From an uncultured Lachnospiraceae bacterium (lineage in GTDB: Bacteria; Bacillota; Clostridia; Lachnospirales; Lachnospiraceae), in NCBI GenBank assembly GCA_902774915.1, contig CACYKH010000002.1, positions 229,902 to 293,901 on the forward strand: a DNA stretch of 64,000 nt. Direction: 5' to 3'. Of this stretch, positions 7,019 through 15,141 are shown in pieces. Each line of letters starts with the position of its first letter. Positions within the stretch are counted from its first letter, which is position 1. Under the pieces are notes generated by a model. The model searched no databases. It was not told the origin of the DNA and saw only the letters and a list, made by a program, of their open reading frames with translations. Made by a program: the position numbers and the translations under genes.

Positions 7019-8464
7019 ATGAATAGTATCACAGATTTATTAGACTTAGAAGATGAAGATATCTTTATATCTGATACATCCATTAAGGATAATGTTAAAA
7101 CATTGACCCTAGAAACTCATTTGACCAGTCACTACTGTCCTTGCTGTGGCTTCAGAATGCACTCAAGAGGAGTTAAAACTAGAAAAGTTAATCATCCTAT
7201 ACTTCAGGATGGTTACGAACTTATTCTTCTTCTCAAACAAAGAAGGTGGCGATGCACCAATCCTGATTGTCTTTACGAAACAAATGATGAATTCCGCTTT
7301 GTTGATAAAAACAGAAGAAATACAAATGCAGCTGATATACTAATAATAAACGCTTTTAAAGATTTATCCGCATCAGCATCTTCTATCGCAGAGCGTTATA
7401 ACACTTCTGACACTCATGTCCTCAACATCTTTGACAAATATATGAAGCTTGATAGACTTCCTCTATCTGACATCATTTCTGTCGATGAGGTATTCCTAAA
7501 CATGGATCCATCACATAAGTATGCACTTGTAATACAAGATTTCTATACTGGAGATCCTATCGATCTTTTAAAAAGCAGAAAGACAAATGTAACTGAACCT
7601 TATTTTACAAGTATCCCTGTCGAAGAAAGATATGCTGTCAAATATCTCTTAACAGATATGTATAAACCATACCTCAGATATATAGATAAGTTCTTTCCTC
7701 GAGCTGTACCTATTGTGGATTCATTTCACGTTGTCCAGTGGGTAAATCGCGAAATAGATAACTATATACGGCAACTTATAAAGAAATATAAACAAAGGGA
7801 TAGAGAGTTACAGGAACAGAAATCATTAGAATACTACCGACCAATAGAACTTCCCCTATCTCATGAGGTATACATTCTACAAAAATACAAGTGGTTAATT
7901 CTGGCCAATCAAGAAAATATTACCTACCACCTTGAGACACGTATGGATCAACATTTTCATGCACTTATGAATACCTATGATTACGAAAAATATTTATTTA
8001 GAATCGATCCACGTTTAAGAACCTTAAGAGATTTAAAAGAAAAATACGTAACCTTTAATGAAAGAAACGCTGGCAAGCCATCTACAGCAAAAAAGGAAAT
8101 AGAGCAACTAATAACCGAATACTTCAACTCCAAAGATCCCATCTTTATTAGCTTTGCCAGTCTGTTACGCAGGTATAAAGAACCCATTATCAACTCATTT
8201 ATTATGGTTGAGAAACACGGTCCTGGAGGAATCTACGGCAGCAGACTTTCAAATGATCCAATAGAATCTTTGAACAGAAAAGTAAAGGACCTAAAAAGAC
8301 AGGGGCGAGGTTATAGATCATTTGAACATTTCAGGAATAGGTTCCTATACGCCACAAGAAATAGACCTATTCTAGATGGACGTTCTGAAGGTAAACATAT
8401 ACAGTATTATTCTTACGAAGATTCAATGGAAGGGATAAATTATGTTGAAAAAGAGGAAGATTAA
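7019..8464 (+). CDS. ISL3-family DDE transposase
   Basis: A full-length 481-residue transposase. The N-terminus has a zinc-binding region (CPCCG at 40-44 and RCTNPDC near 79-84). The catalytic triad is readable: Asp156 in ISVDEVFLNMD, Asp234 in PIVDSFHVVQW and Glu416 in SNDPIESLNRKVK. The ATG at 7019 has AAAGGAGG at ideal spacing; an upstream in-frame TTG gives no better site. The gene is intact, so the element may still be mobile. The array of repeated units at both ends is the likely binding substrate of its zinc-finger and helix-turn-helix part. Confidence 0.93.
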   Translation: MNSITDLLDLEDEDIFISDTSIKDNVKTLTLETHLTSHYCPCCGFRMHSRGVKTRKVNHPILQDGYELILLLKQRRWRCTNPDCLYETNDEFRFVDKNRRNTNAADILIINAFKDLSASASSIAERYNTSDTHVLNIFDKYMKLDRLPLSDIISVDEVFLNMDPSHKYALVIQDFYTGDPIDLLKSRKTNVTEPYFTSIPVEERYAVKYLLTDMYKPYLRYIDKFFPRAVPIVDSFHVVQWVNREIDNYIRQLIKKYKQRDRELQEQKSLEYYRPIELPLSHEVYILQKYKWLILANQENITYHLETRMDQHFHALMNTYDYEKYLFRIDPRLRTLRDLKEKYVTFNERNAGKPSTAKKEIEQLITEYFNSKDPIFISFASLLRRYKEPIINSFIMVEKHGPGGIYGSRLSNDPIESLNRKVKDLKRQGRGYRSFEHFRNRFLYATRNRPILDGRSEGKHIQYYSYEDSMEGINYVEKEED

Positions 8465-8483
8465 AAAACTATAGATAACAAAT

Positions 8484-8512
8484 GTAGGGTCCGGCTATCT
8501 GCCAGACCCTAC
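8484..8512 (+). repeat. Hairpin just after the transposase gene
   Basis: GTAGGGTC pairs with GACCCTAC, and an inner GGC pairs with GCC after one mismatch, around the 5-base loop TATCT. There is no T-run, so it is a weak terminator at best. It is built from two opposed TAGGG units and may instead belong to the right-end binding array. Confidence 0.55.
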
Positions 8513-8613
8513 TGAAAAACCCTATTAATTGCCCCTAACGACAAACCCTAAAACCAAACCCTAAACAACTTTGGTAAACCCTAAAAAACTTTGAATACCC
8601 AAAAGGCACCCTA
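8507..8613 (-). repeat. Right-end iteron array of TAGGG units
   Basis: Seven CCCTA motifs (TAGGG on the minus strand) end at 8511, 8524, 8537, 8550, 8563, 8583 and 8613. Five consecutive ones are exactly 13 bp apart, and the array is inverted relative to the left-end array. The outermost motif may be host sequence rather than part of the IS. Confidence 0.8.
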
Positions 8614-8771
8614 AAAAGTACCATTGGTACTGCAAGCGCCTGAAAAACTGCCCATAAGAAAACTTGTCCATATAAATATGATTCAACGAAAGTTTTAGTA
8701 ATTAAGAATGCTCCTACAAAAAAAGGGATAATCATTAAGATAATAGCTAAAAAAATATGACAAAGTATCAT
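8589..8771 (-). pseudogene. 5' fragment of a membrane-protein gene truncated by the IS
   Basis: About 60 residues of a membrane protein remain: a start Met, one long hydrophobic helix (IFLAIILMIIPFFVGAFL), then ESYLYGQVFLWAVFQ and a second helix. The frame then runs into the IS right end and stops at 8535 after a nonsense tail. The pattern resembles the N-terminus of large DUF6077-type multi-pass proteins found in polysaccharide clusters; this is a tentative match. The remainder is not found on the other side of the IS, so a deletion accompanied or followed the insertion. It begins one base after the lipoprotein gene, so it was part of the polysaccharide operon. Confidence 0.75.
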
Positions 8772-8772
8772 T

Positions 8773-9873
8773 TTATTTATTCATACCCCCATTTAAAACA
8801 TCCAATGAATTCTCTGTTAAATACTCCTTTGCATACAAGAAATAGATATCCCCATTAATTCTTGTAACTTCATATAACCTTACTCCGCCTATTTTATCAT
8901 AGTCTCCAATCATTTCATTGTCTTTTGATATAAGATTCCATTCTTTATCATATACTGCATAGTATATTTGTCCGGCCATATATGATTCACCAACAGATTT
9001 CTTATCACAACTATACCAAAGTGTATAATAATTTCCTTCAGTCCATATACTCGCCATTTCATGATCTGCATCATTAGGGAGAAGTTCTTTGGGGGCATTC
9101 CACTCTTTTCCTTCTGAATCTTTTGATTCTATAACTTTGAGGCATGAACAACCTTTATCATAATCCTCATATTCAAATAAAACAGAAAAATGATCATCAT
9201 TATATAAGATATCAATATCTTCCGTATTATGATAATTATCTTGAATAACTGCTATGTCTTCCCATGAATCAGAACGTCCTAAATCAGAATCTTTCTTTGC
9301 TCTCCACATATGCAATTTATACTCACCATTTATATCTGGAGCATCGTCTTCTGAAAATGGAGTTGAATTATTAACAGTTCCAATTATTTCAGTAAATGTA
9401 ATGTAGTAATAATCTTTTACTTTTATTATAGTTGGATCAATACAAAGATTATCACATTGATAGATGATATTATTTGCCTCAAGATTGTACGAAATATCAG
9501 TTTCCGAAACTTTCGCTATACCAACTTGATTACTGGAATTACCATAAATAATAAGTCCCTCATCCTCTAGCGAGTCTATCCAATTGACAGACACTTCAGG
9601 GAAACTAGCAACAATGCTTCTATCGAGATTCATAATGGTTAATACCCCATCTACACCAGCTATAATATGATCATTCATAAATTTTGCATCATTACTATGA
9701 ACCGGAGTATCACTCTCGTACAACTCAACTGAAACATCAGAATAATCAGGAATAGAAGAAGTAACTTCCACGTCCTTGGTTCCACATGCAGAGAATGAAA
9801 ACATCAAACTGATAGCACATAAAAAAAATAAAATTCGTTTTTTTATACTTTTAGTATTCTTAATCATTTTCAT
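8773..9873 (-). CDS. Secreted lipoprotein, possible beta-propeller glycan-binding or glycosidase-like protein
   Basis: A lipoprotein signal peptide is clear: basic start, hydrophobic core and lipobox FSAC with Cys30. The mature part (about 335 residues) has repeated strand-rich units with Asp and aromatic residues (for example VKDYYYITFTE, NYYTLWYSCD, GDIYFLYAKEY). This pattern resembles five-bladed GH43/GH32-type propellers. I cannot identify a catalytic triad, so binding or trimming of the glycan is only a guess. Its ATG overlaps the stop of the LicD gene by one base, placing it in the phosphonate/LicD operon. Confidence 0.7.
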   Translation of the reverse strand: MKMIKNTKSIKKRILFFLCAISLMFSFSACGTKDVEVTSSIPDYSDVSVELYESDTPVHSNDAKFMNDHIIAGVDGVLTIMNLDRSIVASFPEVSVNWIDSLEDEGLIIYGNSSNQVGIAKVSETDISYNLEANNIIYQCDNLCIDPTIIKVKDYYYITFTEIIGTVNNSTPFSEDDAPDINGEYKLHMWRAKKDSDLGRSDSWEDIAVIQDNYHNTEDIDILYNDDHFSVLFEYEDYDKGCSCLKVIESKDSEGKEWNAPKELLPNDADHEMASIWTEGNYYTLWYSCDKKSVGESYMAGQIYYAVYDKEWNLISKDNEMIGDYDKIGGVRLYEVTRINGDIYFLYAKEYLTENSLDVLNGGMNK

Positions 9874-10769
9874 TAATAATCCAATTCTGAATATGACACC
9901 TTAGGTATTCTCTTTTCAGGTGGTGGTGGTGTCATATAGTCATTGTACATATGTTTCAAGAAACCATCAGCATCCTTTGTTCCATAAAACTTATAACCTT
10001 CAAAATCATATTCTTCGAGTTCTAGAAACCATCTCTTGGGCATACTGAATCTCTCTTTCAAAGGATTCTTTACATAAAGCTTACCAAAAGATGGGAAGAG
10101 AAGATTCCTAACTCGATTAGTAGTTTTGTTATTACTTCTCTTTCTATATTTTTCAGTTTTCTCAAAAACCTTCTCTATTGAAATATGAGATAAGCACTTA
10201 TAATTAAATTTTTTAATCGGATTAGTATATGTATCCTTAGCAACCTGAGCCCAAAGGGTTTTTCTTTTAAAGTAAAGATCTATATCCTGAATTATCTGTC
10301 CTATCACAGACTTTGGAACATCATCAAGAGGAAAGATATCTATGTAGACTCCATTTTTGCATCCCACTGCATCCTGACCAGTCCTCATATGAGTTGTTCC
10401 GGTCTTTCTAATCTTCCCATATCCCCACAAATATTTAGGGTCAGTTTTATGATCTTGGAAGAAACAGATTTCAGGATTTAGCTCATCAGCCACTTCGCGA
10501 AACTTGTTGTATTCTTCTCTAAGCATTGCTATGTCGGCATCATCATCCCATGGGATATAACCTTTATGACGTACAGCTCCAAGAAGAGTACCACAAAAAA
10601 GAGAGTACTTTATATTGTGTTTTCTACACACTCTATCAACCTCTTTTATAAGTTCAAGTTCAACTAACTGAAGGCGACGAAACTCTCCTTCTGAAAGTTT
10701 CTCATCATCTTTTTTATGAACCATTACCTGATTTAGATTTGTAAGTAATCTTTCTTCACTTGCATCCAT
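9873..10769 (-). CDS. LicD-family phospho-substituent transferase
   Basis: The LicD signature is clear: FCGTLLGAVRHKGYIPWDDDADIAM around residues 58-82, quoted here by its key residues Gly-Thr, Arg-His and the acidic cluster WDDDAD. The protein has 298 residues, within the usual range. LicD proteins move phosphocholine or similar groups from a CDP carrier to sugar residues. Next to PEP mutase and CMP-phosphonate genes, the donor here could be a CMP-activated phosphonate; this is inference. It starts after a TAGGAG site, 10 bases downstream of the phosphoesterase gene. It is one of three LicD genes in this block. Confidence 0.88.
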   Translation of the reverse strand: MDASEERLLTNLNQVMVHKKDDEKLSEGEFRRLQLVELELIKEVDRVCRKHNIKYSLFCGTLLGAVRHKGYIPWDDDADIAMLREEYNKFREVADELNPEICFFQDHKTDPKYLWGYGKIRKTGTTHMRTGQDAVGCKNGVYIDIFPLDDVPKSVIGQIIQDIDLYFKRKTLWAQVAKDTYTNPIKKFNYKCLSHISIEKVFEKTEKYRKRSNNKTTNRVRNLLFPSFGKLYVKNPLKERFSMPKRWFLELEEYDFEGYKFYGTKDADGFLKHMYNDYMTPPPPEKRIPKVSYSELDY

Positions 10770-10779
10770 AAATAAACTC

Positions 10780-11514
10780 CTAAACTCCCGTTACCAAACG
10801 AGACTTATAAAAACCATCTACCTCATCACTAAATAACTCCAAAACCTTCTCTATATCGTACGGAACTGACCTCATGTCAACATGCATAGTCATTGTATCC
10901 AGGATGGAATACTGCGCATTCTTATTGTGATTTCTAGGTTGTCCCACAGAGCCCGGATTTATAAAGAGTACCTTATGCTTATTTCTCATCTTCGGATTAT
11001 CAGCGTCATAAAACTTAGTAAACATATGAGAGTAATGAGAATGTCCAGAAAATACTATATCATACGCTGAGTAATCGCCTTTCTCATCCCCTGGAAAAAT
11101 CGATTTCCAGTAATTATCTTCAATAGAACCATGCACAGCCAAACATTTAAGCCCATCAAGTTCAAATTCATACTTTCCAGAATGGTTCACTTCATTATTT
11201 AGATAATCCAATGTATCATTTAAAAGAATAGACCTTGTATACTTAGCAGAATCTACACCTCTCTGAGACGAGAAATTGGAGTAATCAGATAGCATAATAG
11301 CTCTTTCGTGATTACCCCAAATGTTGCATAGAATCTTATATGGAAATTTATTTCTTAAATAATCCACAACATCGTTAGACTGTGGACCATAGTCTATAAA
11401 ATCACCAAGGAGAATCACTCCAGTGATTTCTCCTTGGTTTGCTAAATCATTCATTACTTCTTGTAAAGCCACCATGTTTCCATGGATGTCAGAAATTATC
11501 GCATATTTAGACAT
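10780..11514 (-). CDS. Calcineurin-like metallophosphoesterase
   Basis: A 244-residue protein with the complete two-metal phosphoesterase motif set: SDIHGN (residues 8-13), LGDFIDYGP, GNHERA, VHGS and SGHSHY. It resembles the YfcE/MJ0936-like phosphodiesterase group. The setting between LicD and the PEP-mutase fusion suggests that it acts on a phosphorylated or nucleotide intermediate of the same pathway, or recycles one, but no substrate can be read from sequence. The start has AGGAGT eight bases upstream, and it lies 8 bases after the upstream gene. Confidence 0.87.
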   Translation of the reverse strand: MSKYAIISDIHGNMVALQEVMNDLANQGEITGVILLGDFIDYGPQSNDVVDYLRNKFPYKILCNIWGNHERAIMLSDYSNFSSQRGVDSAKYTRSILLNDTLDYLNNEVNHSGKYEFELDGLKCLAVHGSIEDNYWKSIFPGDEKGDYSAYDIVFSGHSHYSHMFTKFYDADNPKMRNKHKVLFINPGSVGQPRNHNKNAQYSILDTMTMHVDMRSVPYDIEKVLELFSDEVDGFYKSRLVTGV

Positions 11515-11522
11515 ATTAACTC

Positions 11523-12818
11523 CTAAATCTCATCAATAAGTGTAATAATGTCTTTTATTGACATGAGTTCACTATCAATCTCCTGAGCTCTATGATGCTT
11601 AAGAATACTCTTTGCAGCGTTCTCCATTGCTGGGAAAGCAGCACGCATAAGCTGGTTAGCATAAATACAGATATTTACACCATGCTCAGCAAGTTCAGCT
11701 TCTGTAATACTATTAAAGGATGAAGGAACTACAACTATAGGAGTATCCTTATCCTCAGCTCTGAACTTGTCACAGAACTCTATTATCTCTGCAGGATCTT
11801 TTTTACGACTATGAATCATTATTCCGTCAGCACCAGCATCTCTAAATGCAAAAGCTCTTGTAAGAGCATCCTCCATTCCTCTCTCAAGAATCAAGGACTC
11901 TATTCGAGCAATGATCATAAAGTCATCAGAAAGCTGTGCTCTTTTACCAGCAGCTATCTTAGCACTAAAATCTTCTATAGAAGCCTGAGTTTGTTCAACC
12001 TCTGTACCAAAAAGACTATTCTTCTTAAGTCCTGTCTTATCCTCAATAATAACAGCAGAAACGCCCATTCTTTCAAGACTTCGAACAGTATAAACAAAGT
12101 GCTCTGTAAGTCCACCTGTATCTCCATCGAAGATGATAGGCTTTGTTGTAACTTCCATTACATCATCTATAGTTCTGAAACGGCTTGTCATATCAACAAG
12201 CTCTATATCAGGCTTACCTTTATCAGTACTGTCACAAAGAGAAGAAATCCACATAGCATCAAACTGGTCAATTCCTTCACCATCCGCAACCACAGTTTTC
12301 TCAGCTATAAGACCTGTAAGTCCACTATGAACTTCAATAGTTTTTACTATTGAAGTAATTTCCAAAAGTCTTCTGAGTCTAGCTCTTCTAAGCTCAGGCA
12401 TAGCCAGTTTTTCTGTCATCTGTCTATCTATTCTTTTAACTTTTTCATTATATGTATAAGGAACCTCGACCAGCTCCGCTCCATACTTTTCAGTAAGTGA
12501 TAACAGATTATTATGAATAACCTGCATTGATGGAGAATTCCAGTTAGATCCATGAACCACATAATCAGGTTTTAATTGTTCAAAAACCTCATCATACATA
12601 ATAGTATTCTGAACTATTACATTACTTACACCTGGAATAGCCTTGATCATCTCTATTCTTTCCTCAGTTGTCTTGATAGGAAAGCGGTTGTATCTGATCA
12701 TCTGGGATTCGCACAGTACCCCTACTGTCACTTCACCCAAACTTTTAGCTTTCTCTATTATGTTCATATGTCCTTCATGTATAACATCTGTACAAAAACA
12801 TGTATAGACCTTTTTCAT
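11523..12818 (-). CDS. Bifunctional cytidylyltransferase-PEP mutase
   Basis: Residues 1-~135 are a TagD-like cytidylyltransferase with the HxGH motif (IHEGHMN, 13-19). Residues ~150-431 are PEP mutase: the diagnostic EDKxxxxxNS signature is present as EDKTGLKKNS, along with FDGDTGG. PEP mutase makes phosphonopyruvate, the committed step of phosphonate synthesis. The attached cytidylyltransferase may activate the final phosphonate as a CMP ester for transfer to glycans. No phosphonopyruvate decarboxylase is seen in the window, so one must lie elsewhere or be replaced. The next enzyme in the pathway, an alcohol dehydrogenase, is fused into the gene 74 bases upstream. GTAGGAG precedes the ATG. 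Confidence 0.9.
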   Translation of the reverse strand: MKKVYTCFCTDVIHEGHMNIIEKAKSLGEVTVGVLCESQMIRYNRFPIKTTEERIEMIKAIPGVSNVIVQNTIMYDEVFEQLKPDYVVHGSNWNSPSMQVIHNNLLSLTEKYGAELVEVPYTYNEKVKRIDRQMTEKLAMPELRRARLRRLLEITSIVKTIEVHSGLTGLIAEKTVVADGEGIDQFDAMWISSLCDSTDKGKPDIELVDMTSRFRTIDDVMEVTTKPIIFDGDTGGLTEHFVYTVRSLERMGVSAVIIEDKTGLKKNSLFGTEVEQTQASIEDFSAKIAAGKRAQLSDDFMIIARIESLILERGMEDALTRAFAFRDAGADGIMIHSRKKDPAEIIEFCDKFRAEDKDTPIVVVPSSFNSITEAELAEHGVNICIYANQLMRAAFPAMENAAKSILKHHRAQEIDSELMSIKDIITLIDEI

Positions 12819-12892
12819 AACAAGATTCTCCTACCTTTTTTATAATACCCAACTAATTTAACATATTATCTAAATCTTTTCAATTCACCAGC

Positions 12893-15136
12893 TTATCTGG
12901 AGAAAATAGCCTGATACAGCGATTCAATATCATCAAGCGTTAGTTCAATAGGATTGTTGTTTAATCTCACTGGATTAACAGAATTCTTTAATATTTCATA
13001 CTGTTCTTCTGTTGGTTTTGGAACACTTAGCTCCAACTCTTCTACAAGGTCCTCAAAATACTTCGTAGCATCTTTTGCCGACTGAACACCCATTGCATTG
13101 GCAATCTGTATAAATATATCTTCCAGATAACCCTTTCCCCTTTCATCTACGGTCTTTTCCAGATGCTCTACCATAAAAGGAAAGAGCTTTCTATTACAAA
13201 GAGCCGCAGCATGACCATGTGCTATTCCAAAAAGACTTGTTATTTTGTAACACATAGCATGTCCACCTGTAGTCTGAGTTATATTAATCGCCTTACCCGC
13301 TATATTAGCAGCCTTAAGCATAGCTAAGTTAGAATTCTTATCATTGTTTAAATAACCATCTTTATTCTTGATTATTTCCTGAATTGCTTTTCTTGAATAT
13401 TCCCTACTCTTCTCAGTACTGTTTACTGACCAAAAACTCTCTATAGCGTGACAAAGAGCATCCATCATTGTTGATTTCTTTTGGTACGAAGGAAGAGTTT
13501 CCAGTGTTGATGAGTCCATTAGAACTAGTTCTGGTATACAACTAGCGTCAGTAATAGACTGTTTTTCTCTCTTGTAATATAAAACCGCAAACCTAGTAGA
13601 CTCCGAACCAGTTCCTGCAGTAGTTGGGACAGCCATCAGATGCACGTCATTTGGCACAATCTTCTGCTCCAAATAATTCTTGCTGCCATCCATATTGGAA
13701 TAAAGTTTAATACACTTAGCCGTGTCAATAGCGCTTCCTCCGCCTACAGCCATTATTCCGTCACAACCATTCTCATGGAATAAATTTACCCCTTCAACTG
13801 CAGATTCATAATCCGGATTAGGATGAAAATCGCTAAAGGTTGTTACTTTTATACCAAGTCTAGCACTTAGATTGTCAAAATAATCCTTAATCTTAAGGAA
13901 TTTAAGAGAATCATCATGAACCAAAAGTATACTCTTAAGTTTGTTCTCCTGAATATAGCCATCTATCTCAGCGTAGTTTTCACTCGCCTCAAGTACTCTC
14001 TGATTAGCAAAAATGTTCTTTTCAACTTTTTTATCTATAGACTTATATTTTTCCTCATCAGAATATGGATATTCAACAAGTCTTCCTCCATATGTTGCAA
14101 GGATCAAAACAACCTCTTCTCTTATAGGTTTCTGAAATCCCTCTACCCAGTCATCACCATGAACAACAATATCAGGTTTGTATTTTTCAAGATTATCCTT
14201 ATAAGAAAGTGTATCCTGTTCTACAACTCGGTAAACACCTACTATATTTTCAAACATATCCTTTCTATCACTTGCAGGAAGAACTGTAGCTCTTCTATAT
14301 CCAGCAATAGCTTCGTCAGAGAGTATACCTATAGTAAGCCTGCCAAGCCTGCGCGCTTTCTTTATAAGTCTTATATGTCCAGAATGTATGATATCTGTTG
14401 CAAAACACATATATACATCTCGTGATTCTACTTCTCGTAGTTTCGCTGACATAACTGCCAAATCTTCTGGATTATCAACCTCTCCGCACAGAGAATCTTC
14501 AACGTCAAGAAGTCGTATATCTAAATCATGAGCAACTTCGTTAAGTGCATTCTCAGCATAACATCCAGTCGTTCCATTCTCGCAGTATTCAATTATCTTT
14601 TCCAGCCAAACTTTCCAATCCTTCTTTAGCAGCTTATAAAGAGGCTGAGCAGCCATAGCATCATTGAAGAATTCAATTCCAACCTTCAGTATTTTTCCGT
14701 CTGATATAACGGCTTTAAAATCTTTTTCTGGAAGCTCAAGTGTAGAACTAACTGTCATACAGCTGGTTTCAGAATTAATCACCTTATCAAAAACTTCATT
14801 TTCAAATACAAGATCACCGTGCATAAGAATAATATCGTCATCTAAATATTCTTTTGCACAGTAAATAGAATATATGTAGTTTGTTTCTGCAAACTTTGGA
14901 TTTTTAACAAAAGTTATATGGATGGGAATGTTGAGACTATCACAATAATTAACCAAAACACTTTCAAAACAACCTGTAGTCATAACAACTTCATCTATAC
15001 CAACTTCACTCAGTTGACGAAGCTGTCTACTTAGGATAGTTTCTCTAGGTGATATTTCAGTCATACACTTTGGATGTTCAGATGTGAGAACACCCATACG
15101 ACTTCCCATTCCAGAATTAAGAATTAAAGCTTTCAT
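12893..15136 (-). CDS. Triple fusion: sugar nucleotidyltransferase, cytidylyltransferase, iron-type alcohol dehydrogenase (phosphonoacetaldehyde reductase candidate)
   Basis: Three domains are readable. Residues 1-~235 are a LicC/GT-A nucleotidyltransferase (NSGMGSRMG at 7-15; HGDL at 106-109). Residues ~240-370 are a TagD-like cytidylyltransferase (IIHSGHIRL, 249-257; HGDDW, 326-330). Residues ~395-747 are a group III iron-type alcohol dehydrogenase (GGGSAIDTAK, 465-474; DALCHAIES and GIAHGHAA metal ligands). With PEP mutase next door, the dehydrogenase probably reduces phosphonoacetaldehyde to 2-hydroxyethylphosphonate, and one transferase makes its CMP ester. No transaminase for aminoethylphosphonate is present. 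The 747-residue length reflects the fusion, since each part alone is a complete enzyme. The presence of two nucleotidyltransferase folds is unexplained. Confidence 0.9.
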   Translation of the reverse strand: MKALILNSGMGSRMGVLTSEHPKCMTEISPRETILSRQLRQLSEVGIDEVVMTTGCFESVLVNYCDSLNIPIHITFVKNPKFAETNYIYSIYCAKEYLDDDIILMHGDLVFENEVFDKVINSETSCMTVSSTLELPEKDFKAVISDGKILKVGIEFFNDAMAAQPLYKLLKKDWKVWLEKIIEYCENGTTGCYAENALNEVAHDLDIRLLDVEDSLCGEVDNPEDLAVMSAKLREVESRDVYMCFATDIIHSGHIRLIKKARRLGRLTIGILSDEAIAGYRRATVLPASDRKDMFENIVGVYRVVEQDTLSYKDNLEKYKPDIVVHGDDWVEGFQKPIREEVVLILATYGGRLVEYPYSDEEKYKSIDKKVEKNIFANQRVLEASENYAEIDGYIQENKLKSILLVHDDSLKFLKIKDYFDNLSARLGIKVTTFSDFHPNPDYESAVEGVNLFHENGCDGIMAVGGGSAIDTAKCIKLYSNMDGSKNYLEQKIVPNDVHLMAVPTTAGTGSESTRFAVLYYKREKQSITDASCIPELVLMDSSTLETLPSYQKKSTMMDALCHAIESFWSVNSTEKSREYSRKAIQEIIKNKDGYLNNDKNSNLAMLKAANIAGKAINITQTTGGHAMCYKITSLFGIAHGHAAALCNRKLFPFMVEHLEKTVDERGKGYLEDIFIQIANAMGVQSAKDATKYFEDLVEELELSVPKPTEEQYEILKNSVNPVRLNNNPIELTLDDIESLYQAIFSR

Positions 15137-15141
15137 ACTAT

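Larger units (their letters stand above)
6777..8588 (+). mobile_element. ISL3-family insertion sequence, about 1.8 kb
   Basis: The element contains one ISL3-type transposase gene flanked by imperfect inverted ends. The left end reads TTTTTTAGGGTATACC; the right end, on the other strand, reads TTTTTTAGGGTTTACC. Deeper inside, both ends share TAGGGTTTTTCAG exactly and a CGTTAGGGGCA block. Boundaries are estimated from this alignment to within a few bases. ISL3 elements usually make 8-bp target duplications, but none is evident in the flanks, which suggests later rearrangement. The element lies between the defence operon and a truncated membrane-protein gene. It is the only plus-strand gene unit in the window. 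Confidence 0.85.

Noticed and set aside
8484-8512. Terminator for the transposase
   Set aside because: The stem is good but no T-run follows; it was kept only as a hairpin.
6768-8596. Target-site duplication of the IS (CCATTTGG against CCATTGGT)
   Set aside because: The two 8-mers are not identical and their position does not fit the boundaries given by the end alignment.
6782-8613. Possible CRISPR or telomere-like array from repeated TAGGG units
   Set aside because: The units are only 5 bp long with 13-bp spacing, and the arrays are inverted at the two ends of a transposase gene. IS end-binding sites explain this better.
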